Assembly (NCBI GenBank): GCA_039707655.1
Contig: CM077676.1
Location: 190,336,936-190,400,935, forward strand
DNA: 64,000 nt
Reading direction: 5' to 3'
Source of the DNA: Elymus sibiricus
Taxonomy: Eukaryota > Streptophyta > Magnoliopsida > Poales > Poaceae
The notes beneath the pieces were generated by a model. The model saw nothing but the letters and a program-made list of their open reading frames with translations, was not told the origin of the DNA and did no database searches. Position 1 is the first letter of the stretch. Each line of letters opens with the position of its first letter. The position numbers and the translations under genes were made by a program. Of the stretch, positions 1-10,564 are shown piece after piece.

Positions 1-290
1 GGTCGATGGCGAGCACAGTATTCTCCTGGCCCTCGAGGTGGCCCTCCTTGACGAGCCTGTGCAGATTTTGGAGTGCCTGTCGTTGTCGTGGGATAGGGAG
101 ATAGGCTGGCAGCGGTGTTGGCGTGTACGTCGACGATACCCATATAGAGCACGGCGATCTGCCCCAGACGAGGAAGAGGACGGGCTCGTTCTGCACAATG
201 GGAGGCAGGCGGATGTGCTCGTCAAAGTCGCGACGACGGAGGAGCCAGGAGAGGTCCCCATGGAGTTGCTTGTCGTCCCAAAAGCCACTC
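1..290 (-). other. Coding-like fragment, product unknown
   Basis: One minus-strand frame stays open from about position 290 to the window edge, and its third codon positions are strongly G/C-biased, as in grass exons. It includes the peptide WDDKQLHGDLSWLL. A different frame is open just upstream (to about 515), so a frameshift near 285 is possible. There is no start or stop codon in view and I do not recognise the family. It may be a captured gene fragment or part of a transposon gene. The opposite-strand ORF here looks like a shadow of this bias. Confidence 0.25.
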
Positions 291-925
291 CCATGAGGTT
301 CTTGCGGTGATGTTGTGCCACAGCCGCTGCGCCGCCCTTGAAGGATTCGGCAACTGTTGTATCCTGCATGTCGCCTGGTCGCTGTCGCCGCGTCCACTTC
401 CACCCTCAAAGGAGTCCTCCACTACCGGCGCTTGCCTAGGTCGTTGTGGCGTAACTATTCGTCTAATCACTCGACGACTAGACGAGTTCCATGTAGCTGC
501 TCCATGCTCAACCAAAGCTGGTGCATCACTAGCAAAAAAGTATCTACCATGAGGTCCTCATTGACGATATAATATGTGCAACAAAAAGGTATCTGCCATG
601 AGGTCCTCATTCACGATATGATGTGTGCTCGGGAGAAAGTGAGAACATGGACTGTCATCGGCACGGGGAATAGGGTGAGCATGCTGCCATGGCAGTCCAT
701 CTGCTCGATGGGGCTTGCTTCTTTGGAAAGCAAAGGAACATTTCTCCTGGGTCTCTCTCAGCATACGCAGTCATTCGATGCTCGGGGTCAAAAAGAACCC
801 CGAGCGCTCCAGAGAAGCATGGTCAATGGCATGTAGGCCCGACCTCGGGGCAGGAATCGTGATGCTCGGGATCTTCGGGACATCCGTGACATGCGGCACC
901 ACGTCTTCGGGGCTCCTGTCTGGTC
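291..925. other. No recognisable gene
   Basis: I see only short, overlapping, low-quality reading frames on both strands. A 49-bp tandem duplication lies at 534-628. The rest has no repeat end, terminal motif or RNA gene that I can identify. Confidence 0.4.
534..628. repeat. 49-bp tandem duplication
   Basis: Two adjacent imperfect copies share the core TACCATGAGGTCCTCATT / TGCCATGAGGTCCTCATT, offset by 49 bp. They differ at a handful of bases, so the duplication is not very recent. Confidence 0.7.
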
Positions 926-2559
926 TGTAGGATCGAAAGTATGTCTAGAGGGGGGGTGATTAGACTACTTGACTAAATAAAAACCTAACATTTTCCCAAT
1001 TTTAGAAGTAGGCAGTTTTTAGCAAGCATACAAGTCAAACATCACCCTACACATGCAATTCTAAGAGTGTGGCAACAGAAAATAAACAATTGCATATGTA
1101 AGTAAAGGAGGGGATCGGAGATTTCAAACGCAATGAAGACACGGTGGTTTTTGGCGTGGTTCCGATAGGTGGTGCTATCGTACGTCCACGTTGATGGAGA
1201 GTTCAACCCACGAAGGGTAACGGCTGCGCGAGTCCACGAAGGGTCCACGAAGAAGCAACCTTGTCTTTTCACCATGGCTTACGTCCACGAAGGACTAGCC
1301 TCACTCGGGGTAGATCTTCACGAAGTAGGCGATCTCCTTGCCCTTACAAACTTCTTGGTTCAACTCCACATCATGTCGGAGGCTCCCAAGTGACACCTAA
1401 CCAATCTAGGAGACACCACTCTCCAAAAGGTAATAGACGGTGTGTTGTTGATGAACTCCTTGCTCTTGTGCTTCAAATGATAGTCTTGCCAACACTCAAA
1501 CAACTCCTCACAGATTTGGCTATGGTGCAAGAAGGATTTGAGTGGAAGGCAACTTGGGAAAGGCTAGAAATCAAGATTCAAATGGCTGGAATGGAATGTC
1601 TTGATCTCAACACATGAGTAGGTGGTTCTCTCCCAGAAAATGTATGGTGAGAGTGTAGGCACGTTCTGATGGCTCTCCTTACTGATAAGGAAGTGGTGGA
1701 GGGGTATATATAGCCTCCACACAAGATCCAACCGTTACACACTTTTGACCCAACTCGGTGGCACCGATTCAGAGATCTCGGTGGCACCAAACTGTGTAAA
1801 AGATATGAACGTTAGGAATCTCGGTGGGACCGACTGGAACAACTCGGATGGACTGAAGTGCAATGGCTAGGGCAAACCTCGTCTCGGTGGCACCGATTGC
1901 ATCAACTCGGTAGGACCGAAGTGAAGCAATAAGGCAACAGAGAGTTGGCAAGCCATCTCGGTGAGACCGATTTGCAAAACTCGGTGGGACCGAAGTAAGT
2001 GCAAACGATTACAGAGAGTTGGCAAGGCCATCTCGGTGAGACTGAGATCCATATCGGTGGATCCGATTTGTTAGGGTTTTGGCAGTGGCTAAGTCCAGAT
2101 GAACTCGGTGGCTCCGAATAGGAATTTTCGGTGGGGCCGAGTTGGAATGTAGGTTTTGGACATATTTGGATGGAGAGAGTGGTTGAGGGTTTTTGGAACA
2201 CTGTCACTAAGCACTTGAGCAAAAAGACCATTAAGCAACACCTTATCCCCTTTTAATAGTATTGGCTTTCCTATGGACTCAATGTGATCTTGGATCACTA
2301 AACCAAAAATGTAGAGTCTTGAGATTTTGCCAATCCTTGTCCTTAGCATTTTGAGGGGTCCACATCTCTAGTCCTTGCCATGCCAATCATTGAACATCCT
2401 GAAAACTTTAACTTGAATGGACATTAGTTCAATGAGATATATGTTGTTATGAATTACCAAAACCACCAAGGGAGCAAATGTGCTTTCATGGTCCCCTCCT
2501 TCGATGAAATGCGCACGTGGGCAACGCCCATATGTAGGGTACGACATCGCCATGGGCCT
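926..2559. mobile_element. Unclassified Triticeae repeat, probably LTR-retrotransposon derived
   Basis: The stretch starting TGTAGGATCGAAAGTATGTC has the look of a very common wheat-group repeat: short phrases such as CCACGAAGGGT recur, no long ORF is present, and an array of small hairpins lies at 1,753-2,141. The part at 2,230-2,500 resembles noncoding retrotransposon sequence I associate with Triticeae genomes. I could not find paired LTRs, a target duplication or a firm right end. Class assignment is from memory and tentative; the right boundary is approximate. Confidence 0.4.
1753..2141. repeat. Array of about 12 short hairpins, CTCGGTGGCACCGA type
   Basis: Units of the form CTCGGTGGNACCGA occur about twelve times in under 400 bp (for example at 1,753, 1,880, 1,979 and 2,102), spaced 20-50 bp apart. 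Each unit is itself an inverted repeat, TCGGT...ACCGA with a 3-bp loop. Both arms drift together in several units. The repeats fall in a part with no convincing ORF. Confidence 0.75.
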
Positions 2560-2960
2560 TGTCCGCTGACGACGAGCGACGTGCGCATGGTCTAAGGTAC
2601 GCTACAATATAATCAAAAGTCATTACCAACTATCTCTATTTATCTCATCACGACTGGTGTATGGGTCCCCCCAGCTTTTTCGATTGAGAAGAGGGGGGAG
2701 GAGAGTCAACTCTCGTTCGAGGGTACAAAAGGAGAGCCATGAATGGAAAAGAGGAGGACACACAGAGCTCACTGCACCTATTGTAAGCAGTGAACTCATC
2801 TCTTTTGACATACACAAATTAAAGAACTCATAGGTAGGAGTAAGGTGTTACATCTCGTCGGTGCCTTGAACCTGGGTAAAATGTGGAGTGATCGAAGTGT
2901 TTTAGCCCCTCACCGAACAATCTAGAGGCTAGCTTCAATATCGACGATCACCCATCGACA
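2560..2960 (+). mobile_element. 3' part of a Gypsy-type 5' LTR (left boundary not visible)
   Basis: The sequence ends ...CATCGACA and is followed after 2 bp by TGGCGTGCCAGGTAGGGG (2,963-2,980), which has the form of a primer-binding site beginning TGG. A gag-like frame starts straight after it. That order (LTR end, primer site, gag) identifies the tail of a 5' LTR in plus orientation. The LTR start was not found, so the left coordinate is a guess. Confidence 0.45.
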
Positions 2961-2966
2961 TCTGGC

Positions 2967-3214
2967 GTGCCAGGTAGGGGGATAAGATTCTGGTCATCTC
3001 CGGTGACCATGATGCTAGAGGAGACACCTACGCTGCAGCCGCCACCAGCAGGCGTGGGGTTGTCAGACTGGGAAGGCCTACATGACGAGGCTGACGATGC
3101 TCGATCCAAGGGCAGCTTGGCTTATCACTATGCCTCTGAGGGTAGGCGGCGGCTAGCGTGTCATCGTCTGATCTTCGGTGAGCTGGACTTGGCGTCTGCG
3201 TTACACGCCATGGG
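2967..3214 (+). pseudogene. Truncated gag N-terminus of a Gypsy-type element
   Basis: An open frame follows the primer-binding site and contains an acidic, proline-rich stretch (LQPPPAGVGLSDWEGLHDEA) typical of the variable start of Gypsy gag proteins. It is interrupted at 3,215 by the 3' LTR of Tat-1; beyond that point the frame reads LTR sequence. No conserved gag domain remains in view, so the assignment rests mainly on position after the primer site. Confidence 0.4.
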
Positions 3215-3690
3215 TGTCGGTGATAAAACCGGCAGACCTCGGGTAGGGGGTCCCGAGCTGTGGATCTCGGATCGGTGGTAACAGGAACGAAGGAGACAAT
3301 ATTTACCCAGGTTCGGGCCCTCTCGAAGAGGTAATACCCTACGTCCTGCTTTGATTATATTGATGATGATGTATCGAGTACAAGCTTGATCTACCTCGAG
3401 ATCGTAAGGAGAGATCTAACCCTAGGGCTAGGTGAATGGTAATTGTGATTCGGTCCCCTCTACGGGCTAAACCCTCTGGCTTATATACACGCCAGGTAGG
3501 GCATCTAGGGTTACATGGTCGGTATCCAGGGACGCGTATGGAGGCGGTAGGAGATGTCTTGGAGTATACGCCAAGTCTTCGGTAGACGCGGTCTTGATCA
3601 CGTCTATGCGTGTAGCTTCTGGAGTCCATCCAAATGAGAATGAGGGCCTACAGGCCCAGCCCGAGGACTACGGGCCGACTAGGTTGGAAC

Positions 3691-5427
3691 TATTGGAAAT
3701 ATGCCCTAGAGGCAATAATAAATTAGTTATTATCATATTTCCCCGTTCATGATAATAGTTTATTATTCATGCTAGAATTGTATTGACCGGAAACTAAATA
3801 CATGTGTGGATAATAGACAAATACTATGTCCCTAGTATGCCTCTACTAGACTAGCTCGTTGATCAAAAGATGGTCAAGGTTTCCTGACCATGGACATGAG
3901 TTGTCATTTGATAACGGGATCACATCATTAGGAGAATGATGTGATGGACATGACCCAACCGTTAGCATAGCAAATGATCGTTCAGTTTATTGCTATTGCT
4001 TTCACTATGTCAAATACACGTTCCTCTGACCATGAGATCATGCAACTCCCGGATACCGTAGGAATACTTTGGGTGTATCAAACGTCACAACGTTACTGGG
4101 TGATTATAAAGGTGCACTACAGGTATCTCCGAAAGTGTTTGTTGAGTTGGCATGGATCGAGATTGGGATTTGTCACTCCGACTATCGGAGAGGTATCTCT
4201 GGGCCCTCTCGGTAATACAGCATCACAGAAGCCTTGCAAGCACCATGACTAAAGAGTTAGTTGCAAGATGATGTATTATGGAACGAGTAAAGAGACTTGC
4301 CGGTAACGAGATTGAACTAGGTATTATATACCGACGATCGAATCTCGGGCAAGTAACATACCGCCAGACAAAGGGAACAACGTATGTTGACATATGAGGT
4401 TCACCGATAAAGATCTTCGTGGAATATGTAGGAACCAATATGAGCATCCAGGTTCCGCTGTTGGTTATTAACCGGAGAGTCGTCTCGGTCATGTCTACAT
4501 CATTCCCGAACCCGTAGGGTCCGCACACTTAAGGTTCGATGACGATTTAGTATTATATGAGTTATGTGATTGGTGGCCGAAGTTTGTTCGGAGTCCCAGA
4601 TGAGATCACGGACATGACGAGGAGTCTCGAAATGGTCGAGAGGTAAAGATTCATATATTGGAAGGCTATATTTGGACGTCGGAAAGGTTCCGAGTGATTT
4701 GGGTATTTTTCGGAGTACCGGAGAGTTACGGGAATTCACCGGGGAAGTAATGGGCCTACATGGGCCATACGGGAAAGAAGAGGCAGCCCACAAGGGGTGG
4801 CTGCGCCCCTCCCCCTAGGGAGTCCGAATTGGACTAGGGGAAGGGGGCGCACCCCCCCTTTTCCTTCTCCTCTTCTCTCTCCCTTCCTTCCCCCTTCCAA
4901 GAGGGAATCCTACTAGGACTTGGAGTCCTAGTAGGACTCCTCTCTCTCCCTTGGCGCACCCCTAGGGGGCCGGCCAGCCTCCCTCTTTTATATACGGAGG
5001 AAGGGCACCCCTTGGAGACACACAATTGTCCCATAGCCGTGTGCGGTGCCCCGATCTCCGTTTTCCACCTCGGTCATATTTTCGGAGAGCTTAGGCGAAG
5101 TCCTGCCGGAATCACTTCACCGTCACCATCGCCACGCCGTCGTGCTGACGGAACTCATCTACTACCTCGACGTCTTGCTGGATCAAGAAGGCGAGGAACG
5201 TCACCGAGCTGCACGTGTGTAGAACTCGGAGGTGCCGTACGTTCGGTACTCGATCGGTGGAGCTCGAAGGATTGTTCGACTACATCAACCGCGTTGTGAG
5301 ACGCTTCCGCTAAACGGTCTACGAGGGTACGTAGACACACTCTCCCCTCTCGTAGCGATGCATCTCCATGGATAGATCTTGCGTGAGCGTAGGAAATTTT
5401 TTGAAATTCATGCTCCGTTCCCCAACA
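3691..5427 (+). repeat. 5' LTR of the Angela-type element
   Basis: It begins TATTGGAAATATGCC; the usual TG terminus is mutated to TA. It ends CGTTCCCCAACA. A TATA-like sequence (TTTTATATACGGAGG) near 4,987 matches the position of the promoter in this family. A purine/pyrimidine-rich stretch with a direct palindrome-like GGACTTGGAGTCCTAGTAGG precedes it. Confidence 0.95.
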
Positions 5428-5428
5428 G

Positions 5429-5446
5429 TGGCATCCGAGCCAGGTT
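5429..5446 (+). promoter_or_regulatory. Primer-binding site, initiator tRNA-Met type, mutated
   Basis: TGGCATCCGAGCCAGG starts one base after the 5' LTR. The family's usual site starts TGGTATCAGAGC; two changes within the first nine bases would weaken pairing with the tRNA 3' end. Confidence 0.8.
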
Positions 5447-6644
5447 TATGCGTAGATGTGATTTGCACGAGTAGAACACAAGTGAGTTGTGGGCGTGGGT
5501 GTATACATATTGCTTGTCGTTACTAGTTGATACTTGATTTGGCGGTATTGTGAGATGAAGCGGCCCGGACCGACATTACGCGTACGCTTACGCGAGACAG
5601 GTTTCACCGCTACGTGCACTCGTTGCATAAAGGTGATTGGCGGGTGTCTGTCTCTCTCACTTTAGTTGAATCGGTTTCAATGAAGAGGGTTCTTTTAGAA
5701 GATCAAAAAGCAATCACTACACCACGTTGTGGTTTTGCGTAGGTAAGAACGGTCCTTGCAAACCCGTAGCAGCCACGTAAAACTTGCAACAACAAAGTAG
5801 AGGACGTCTAACTTGTTTTTGCAGGGTATGCTGGTGATGTGATATGGCCAAGACATGATGTGATATAAGTTGTTGTATGAGATGATCATGTTTTGTAAAG
5901 TTATCAGGCAACCGGCAGGAGCCTTATGGTTGTCTCTTTATTGTATGCAATGCCAACGCTATGTAATTGCTTTACTTTACCGCTATGAGTTAGCAGTAGT
6001 AGTAGTAGCAATAGCCGGTGAGACGACCACGACGCTGCGATGGAGATCAAGGTGTCACGACGTTACGATGGAGATCATGATGTCAATCTGGTGACGATGG
6101 AGATCATGACGGTGCTTTGCTGATGGAGATCAAAAGCACAAGACGATGATGGCCATATCATGTCACATATATTGAATTGCATGTGATGTTAATCCTTTTA
6201 TGCATCTTATTTTGCTTAGGACGACGGTAGCATTATAAGATGATCCCTTCACTAAATTTCAAGATAAGTGTTCTCCCCTAGTATGCACCGTTACGAAGGT
6301 TCGACGCTTCTAAACACCACGTGATGATCGGGTGTGATGGATTCTTTCGTTCGCATACAACGGGTGTAAGCCAGTTTTACACACGCAGAATACTTGGGTT
6401 AAACTTGACGAGCCTAGCATATACAGATAGGGCCTCGGAACACAAGAGACCGAAAGGTCGAACATGAGTCATATAGTAGATATGATCAACATGAAAGATG
6501 TTCACCATTGATGAACTGATCCACCTCACGTGATGATCGGACGTGGATTAGTTTGATGTGGATCATGTTACACTTAGACAACTTGAGGGATGTTAATCTA
6601 AGTGGGAGTTCTTAAGTAATTTGATTAATTGAACTTCAATTATC

Positions 6645-7485
6645 ATGGACATAGTCAATAGTGTCTTAGCAAGTTTATGTTGTAGAACGATAGACCACGC
6701 TGTTACTCCCCTATATTTTAATGCGTTCCTAGAGAAAGTTAAGTTGAAAGTTGATGGAAGCAACTATGCGGACTGGGTTCGTATTCTGAGGATTGTCCTC
6801 ACTGCTGCACAGAAGGCTTATGTCTTTGATGCACCGCTCGGTGAGCAACCCCTATGGCTTTGTCTGAAGACGTTATGAACATCTGGCAGACAAGAAAAGA
6901 TGACTACTCGATAGTTCAGTGCGCCGTGCTTTACGGCTTAGAACCGGGGCTCGAAAGATGTTTTGAGCACCATGGAGCATATGAGATGTTCCAAGAGCTG
7001 AAAGTTTGTTTTTCAAGCTCACACCTGGGTCGAGAGGTATGACACCTTCGACAAGTTCTATAGCTGCAAGATGGAGGAGAACAGCTCCGATAGTGAGCAT
7101 GTACTCAGAACGTCTGAGTACTTCAATCACTTGAATTAAGTGGGAGTTAGACTTCCAAATAAAGTGGTGATTGATAGAGTTCTCTAGTCACTATCACTAA
7201 GCTACTGGATCTTCGTGATGAACTATAAACATGCAAGGGATAGAAGATCCTTAAGCTATTCGCGATGCTACAAGCTGCGGATGTAGAAATCAAAAAAGGG
7301 AGCATCAAGTGTTGATGGTTAATAAGATCACTAGTTTCAAGAAGGGCAAGGGAAAGAAAAGGGAACTTCAAGAAGAACGGTAAAACAGTTGCCGCTCACG
7401 CGAAGAAACCCAAGGCTGAACCAAACCCGAGACTTAGTGCTCCCATTGCAAAGGGAAATGTCACAAGGAGCGGAACTTCCCCAAA
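6645..7485 (+). pseudogene. gag of the Angela-type element, degenerate
   Basis: The N-terminal part keeps the Copia gag segment FLEKVKLKVDGSNYADW and then VLTAAQKAYV, with D to F changes in the following DAPLG region intact. A frame change near 6,860 leads to the next piece (DVMNIWQTRKDDYSIVQCAV). After 7,040 only scattered similarity remains with in-frame stops. A damaged zinc knuckle is visible at 7,438-7,473: CSHCKGKCHKER has the first C-x2-C pair but lacks the final cysteine. The protein would normally form the particle that packages the RNA; this copy cannot make it. Confidence 0.8.
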
Positions 7486-7559
7486 GTAACTGGCAGATAA
7501 TAAGACTGGCAATGTCAACAAGATATTTGATATACATGTTATTGATATGTACCTTACTA

Positions 7560-7700
7560 GTACTCGTAGGAGCACCTGGGTATTTGATACTTGTTCAGTT
7601 GCTTACAACTTGAAACATGGAGCTTCGGAATAAACGAGGGCTAGCTAAGAACGAGGTGACGATGTGCATTGGAAGTGTCTCCAAGGTTGATGTGATCACC
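7560..7700 (+). pseudogene. Aspartic protease relic of the Angela-type element
   Basis: The phrase STWVFDTCSVAYNL at 7,573-7,614 matches the active-site neighbourhood of BARE1-type proteases, where the usual DTG is here DTC. Reading breaks at a stop soon afterwards. The 7,700-7,900 region between protease and integrase is decayed and holds no open frame of note. Confidence 0.6.
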
Positions 7701-7898
7701 ATCGCCACGCTCTCTCTACCTTCAGGATTAGTGATGAACCTAAATAATTGTTATTTGGTGCTTGCGTTAAGCATGAACATTATATCTGATAGTGTTTATT
7801 GCAAGACGGTTATTCAATTTCAGAGAATAATTGTTATTCTATTTATTTGGATAATATCATTGATGATCATGCACTTAAGATGAAAGGTTTATTGAATC

Positions 7899-8982
7899 TT
7901 GATCGTAGTAATACATATGTTCATAACACGAATGCCAAAAGATAATGATAGTACCACATATTTGTGGCACTGCCGCTTAGGTCATATCAGTGTTAAACAC
8001 ATGAAGAAACTCCATGCAGATGGGTTTTTGGAATCTCTTGATTATGAATCATTTGAGACATGTGAACCGTGCCTTATTGGCAAGATGACTAAAACTCCGT
8101 TCTCCGGAACAATGGAGCGAGCAACCAACTTATTGGAAATAATACATACCGATGTATGCGGTCCGATGAGTGTTGAGGCGCGCGGTGGATATCGTTATGT
8201 TCTCACGTTCACTGATGATTTGAGTAGATATGATTATGTCTACTTGATGAAGCATAAATCTGAAACATTTGAAAAGTTCAAAGAGTTTCAGAGTGAAGTA
8301 GAGAACCATCGTAACAAGAAAAATAAAGTTCTTACGATCTGATCGTGGAGGAGAATATTTGAGTTACGAGTTTGGCAATCACTTAAGACAATGTGGAATT
8401 GTTTCACAGCTCACGCCACATGGAACACCACAGCGTAATGGTGTGTCCGAACGTCGTAATCGTACTCTATTGGATATGGTGCGTTCTATGATGTCTCTTA
8501 CCGATTTGCCACTATCATTTTGGGGTTATGCATTAATGACAGCTGCATTCACTTTAAATAGGGCACCGTCTAAATCCGTTGAGACGACACCATATGAACT
8601 GTGGTTTGGCAAGAAACCTAAGCTATCGTTTCTTAAAGTTTGGGGATGCAATGCTTATGTCAAAAGGCTTCAGCCAGATAAGCTCGAACCCAAAGCGGAT
8701 AAGTGCGTCTTCATAGGATACCCAAAGGAGACCGTTGGGTACACCTTCTACCACAGATCCGAAGGCAAAGTATTCGTTGCTAAGAATGGATCCTTTCTAG
8801 AGAAGGAGTTTCTCTCGAAAGAAGTGAGTGGGAGGAAAGTAGAACTTGATGAGGTAATTGTACCTCCTCTGGATAGTAGTACGCCACAGAAAGAAATTTC
8901 TGTGACACCGACACAGACCAGAGAGGAAGTAGATGATGATGATCATGAAGCTTCGGATCAAAGTTGCTACAAAACCTCGTAG
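7899..8982 (+). pseudogene. Integrase of the Angela-type element, with breaks
   Basis: It begins with the GAG-pre-integrase zinc region (LWHCRLGHIS...CEPCLIGKMTKTPF, so H, H, C, C are present) and continues into the rve core. The catalytic triad is visible: D in IIHTDVCGP, D in FTDDLSRY and E in NGVSERRNRT. A stop after KVLTI at 8,340-8,342 separates the second Asp from the Glu half, which resumes at 8,359. The C-terminal part runs to the acidic DDDDHEASDQ linker, where a 1-base shift near 8,959 moves the frame into the reverse transcriptase. Confidence 0.9.
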
Positions 8983-9664
8983 GTCAACCAGGACACGCTC
9001 CGCACCAGATTGGTACGGCAATCCTGTCTTGGAGGTCATGTTGTTAGACAACAGTGAACCTATGAACTATGAAGAAACGATGGCGAGCCCGGATTCCGAC
9101 AAATGGCTTGAGGCCATGAAATCCGAGATTAGATCCATGTATGAGAACAAAGTGTGGACTTTGGTAGACTTGCCCGATGAACGGCGAGCTATTAAAAATA
9201 AATGGATCTTTAAGAAGAAGACGGACGCTGATGGTAATGTCACCGTCTATAAAGCACGACTTGTTGCTAAAGGTTATCGACAAGTTCAAGGAGTTGACTA
9301 TGATGAGACTTTCTCACCCGTAGCGATGCTAAAGTCTGTCAGAATTATGTTAGCAATTGCCGCGTTTTATGATGATGAAATCTGGCAAATGGACGTCAAA
9401 ACGGCATTCCTTTACGGATTCCTTAAGGAAGAATTGTATATGATACAGCCGGAAAGTTTTGTCGATCCTAAAGGTGCTAACAAAGTATGCAAGCTCCAGC
9501 GATCCATCTATGGACTGGTGCAAGCATCTCGGAGCTGGAATACTCGCTTTGATGAAGTGATCAAAGCGTTTGGGTTTATGCAAGTTTATGGAGAAACTTG
9601 TATTTACAACAAAGTGAGTGGGAGCTCTATAACATTTCTAATAAGTATATGTGATTGGAAATGA
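8962..9664 (+). pseudogene. Reverse transcriptase of the Angela-type element, active site deleted
   Basis: This is a well-preserved first half of a Copia reverse transcriptase (RVT_2). WKARLVAKGYRQ-type sequence (here YKARLVAKGYRQVQGVDYDE), the first catalytic Asp in QMDVKTAFLYG, and SIYGLVQASRSWN are all present. The frame then runs FLISICDWK and stops at 9,664. The position where the family carries its YVDD box lacks those codons; the bases on either side are still family-like, which points to a small deletion rather than general decay. RNA copying by this protein would be impossible. Confidence 0.9.
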
Positions 9665-9754
9665 TGTAGAATTTCTGGAAAGCATAAATAATTAATTGAA
9701 AGGAGTTTTTTAATAAAAAACTGTTTTTTGAGTTATCCACGGTTTGGGCATCGA

Positions 9755-10560
9755 GATCTATAGAGATAGATCAAGACACCTGATAAAAGATTTTCACACA
9801 CCTTGATGAGATTTTGAAGAAGTTCAAAATGGATCAAGTCAAAAGAAATAAGTTCTTGGCTGGTGTGAAGTGGAGTAAGACTTGAAGATCTAGGTAAAGG
9901 TTGTTTACATGTTAGGCATCAAAATCTATAGAGATAGATTGAGACGCCTCATATGACTTTCACAAAACATATACCTTGACAAGATTTTGAAGAAGTTCAA
10001 AATGGATCAGTCAAAGAAGGAGTTCTTGACTGTGGTGAAAGGTGTGAAGTTGAGTAAGACTCAAATCTCAACCACGGCAAAATAAATAGAATGGATGAAG
10101 GTTATCCCCTATGCCTCGGCCGTAGGTTCTATAAAGTATGCCAAGCTGTGTGCTTTGCCATGTGTCTGGCAAAAGAGGTACCAAAGTGATCCAGGAGTAG
10201 ATCATTGGACAGCGGTCAAATTATCCTTAAGATGACTAAGGAATAATTTCTCAGGAATAGAGATGATAAAGAGTTCGTCGTAAGGGGTTACGCCGATGCA
10301 AGCTTTAAACACTGATCCGAAAGACTATGAGTCTCAGACCGGATAAGTATAGTGGGGAAATTTTTTGGAGTAGCTCCAAACAGAGTGTGGTAGCAGCATC
10401 TACATATAACATAGAGATTTGCCAAGAACACACGGATCTGAATATTGCAGACCCGTTGACTAAAATCTCTCTCACAAGCAAAACATGATCAGCTTTAGAA
10501 CTGATTAAGTGTTAATTACATGGAGATGTAATCTAGATTATTGACTCTAGTGCAAGTGGG
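9755..10560 (+). pseudogene. Reverse transcriptase C-terminus and RNase H relic, internally duplicated
   Basis: Short phrases typical of the RNase H region remain, for example GATGCAAGCTTTAAACACTG near 10,297 and GCAGACCCGTTGACTAAA near 10,448, with many stops and deletions. The stretch starting GGCATCGAGATCTATAGAG (9,748) recurs at 9,916 with its following 150 bp, so the connection region is duplicated in tandem. The usual polypurine-type sequence GTGCAAGTGGGAGAC precedes the 3' LTR. Confidence 0.75.
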
Positions 10561-10564
10561 AGAC

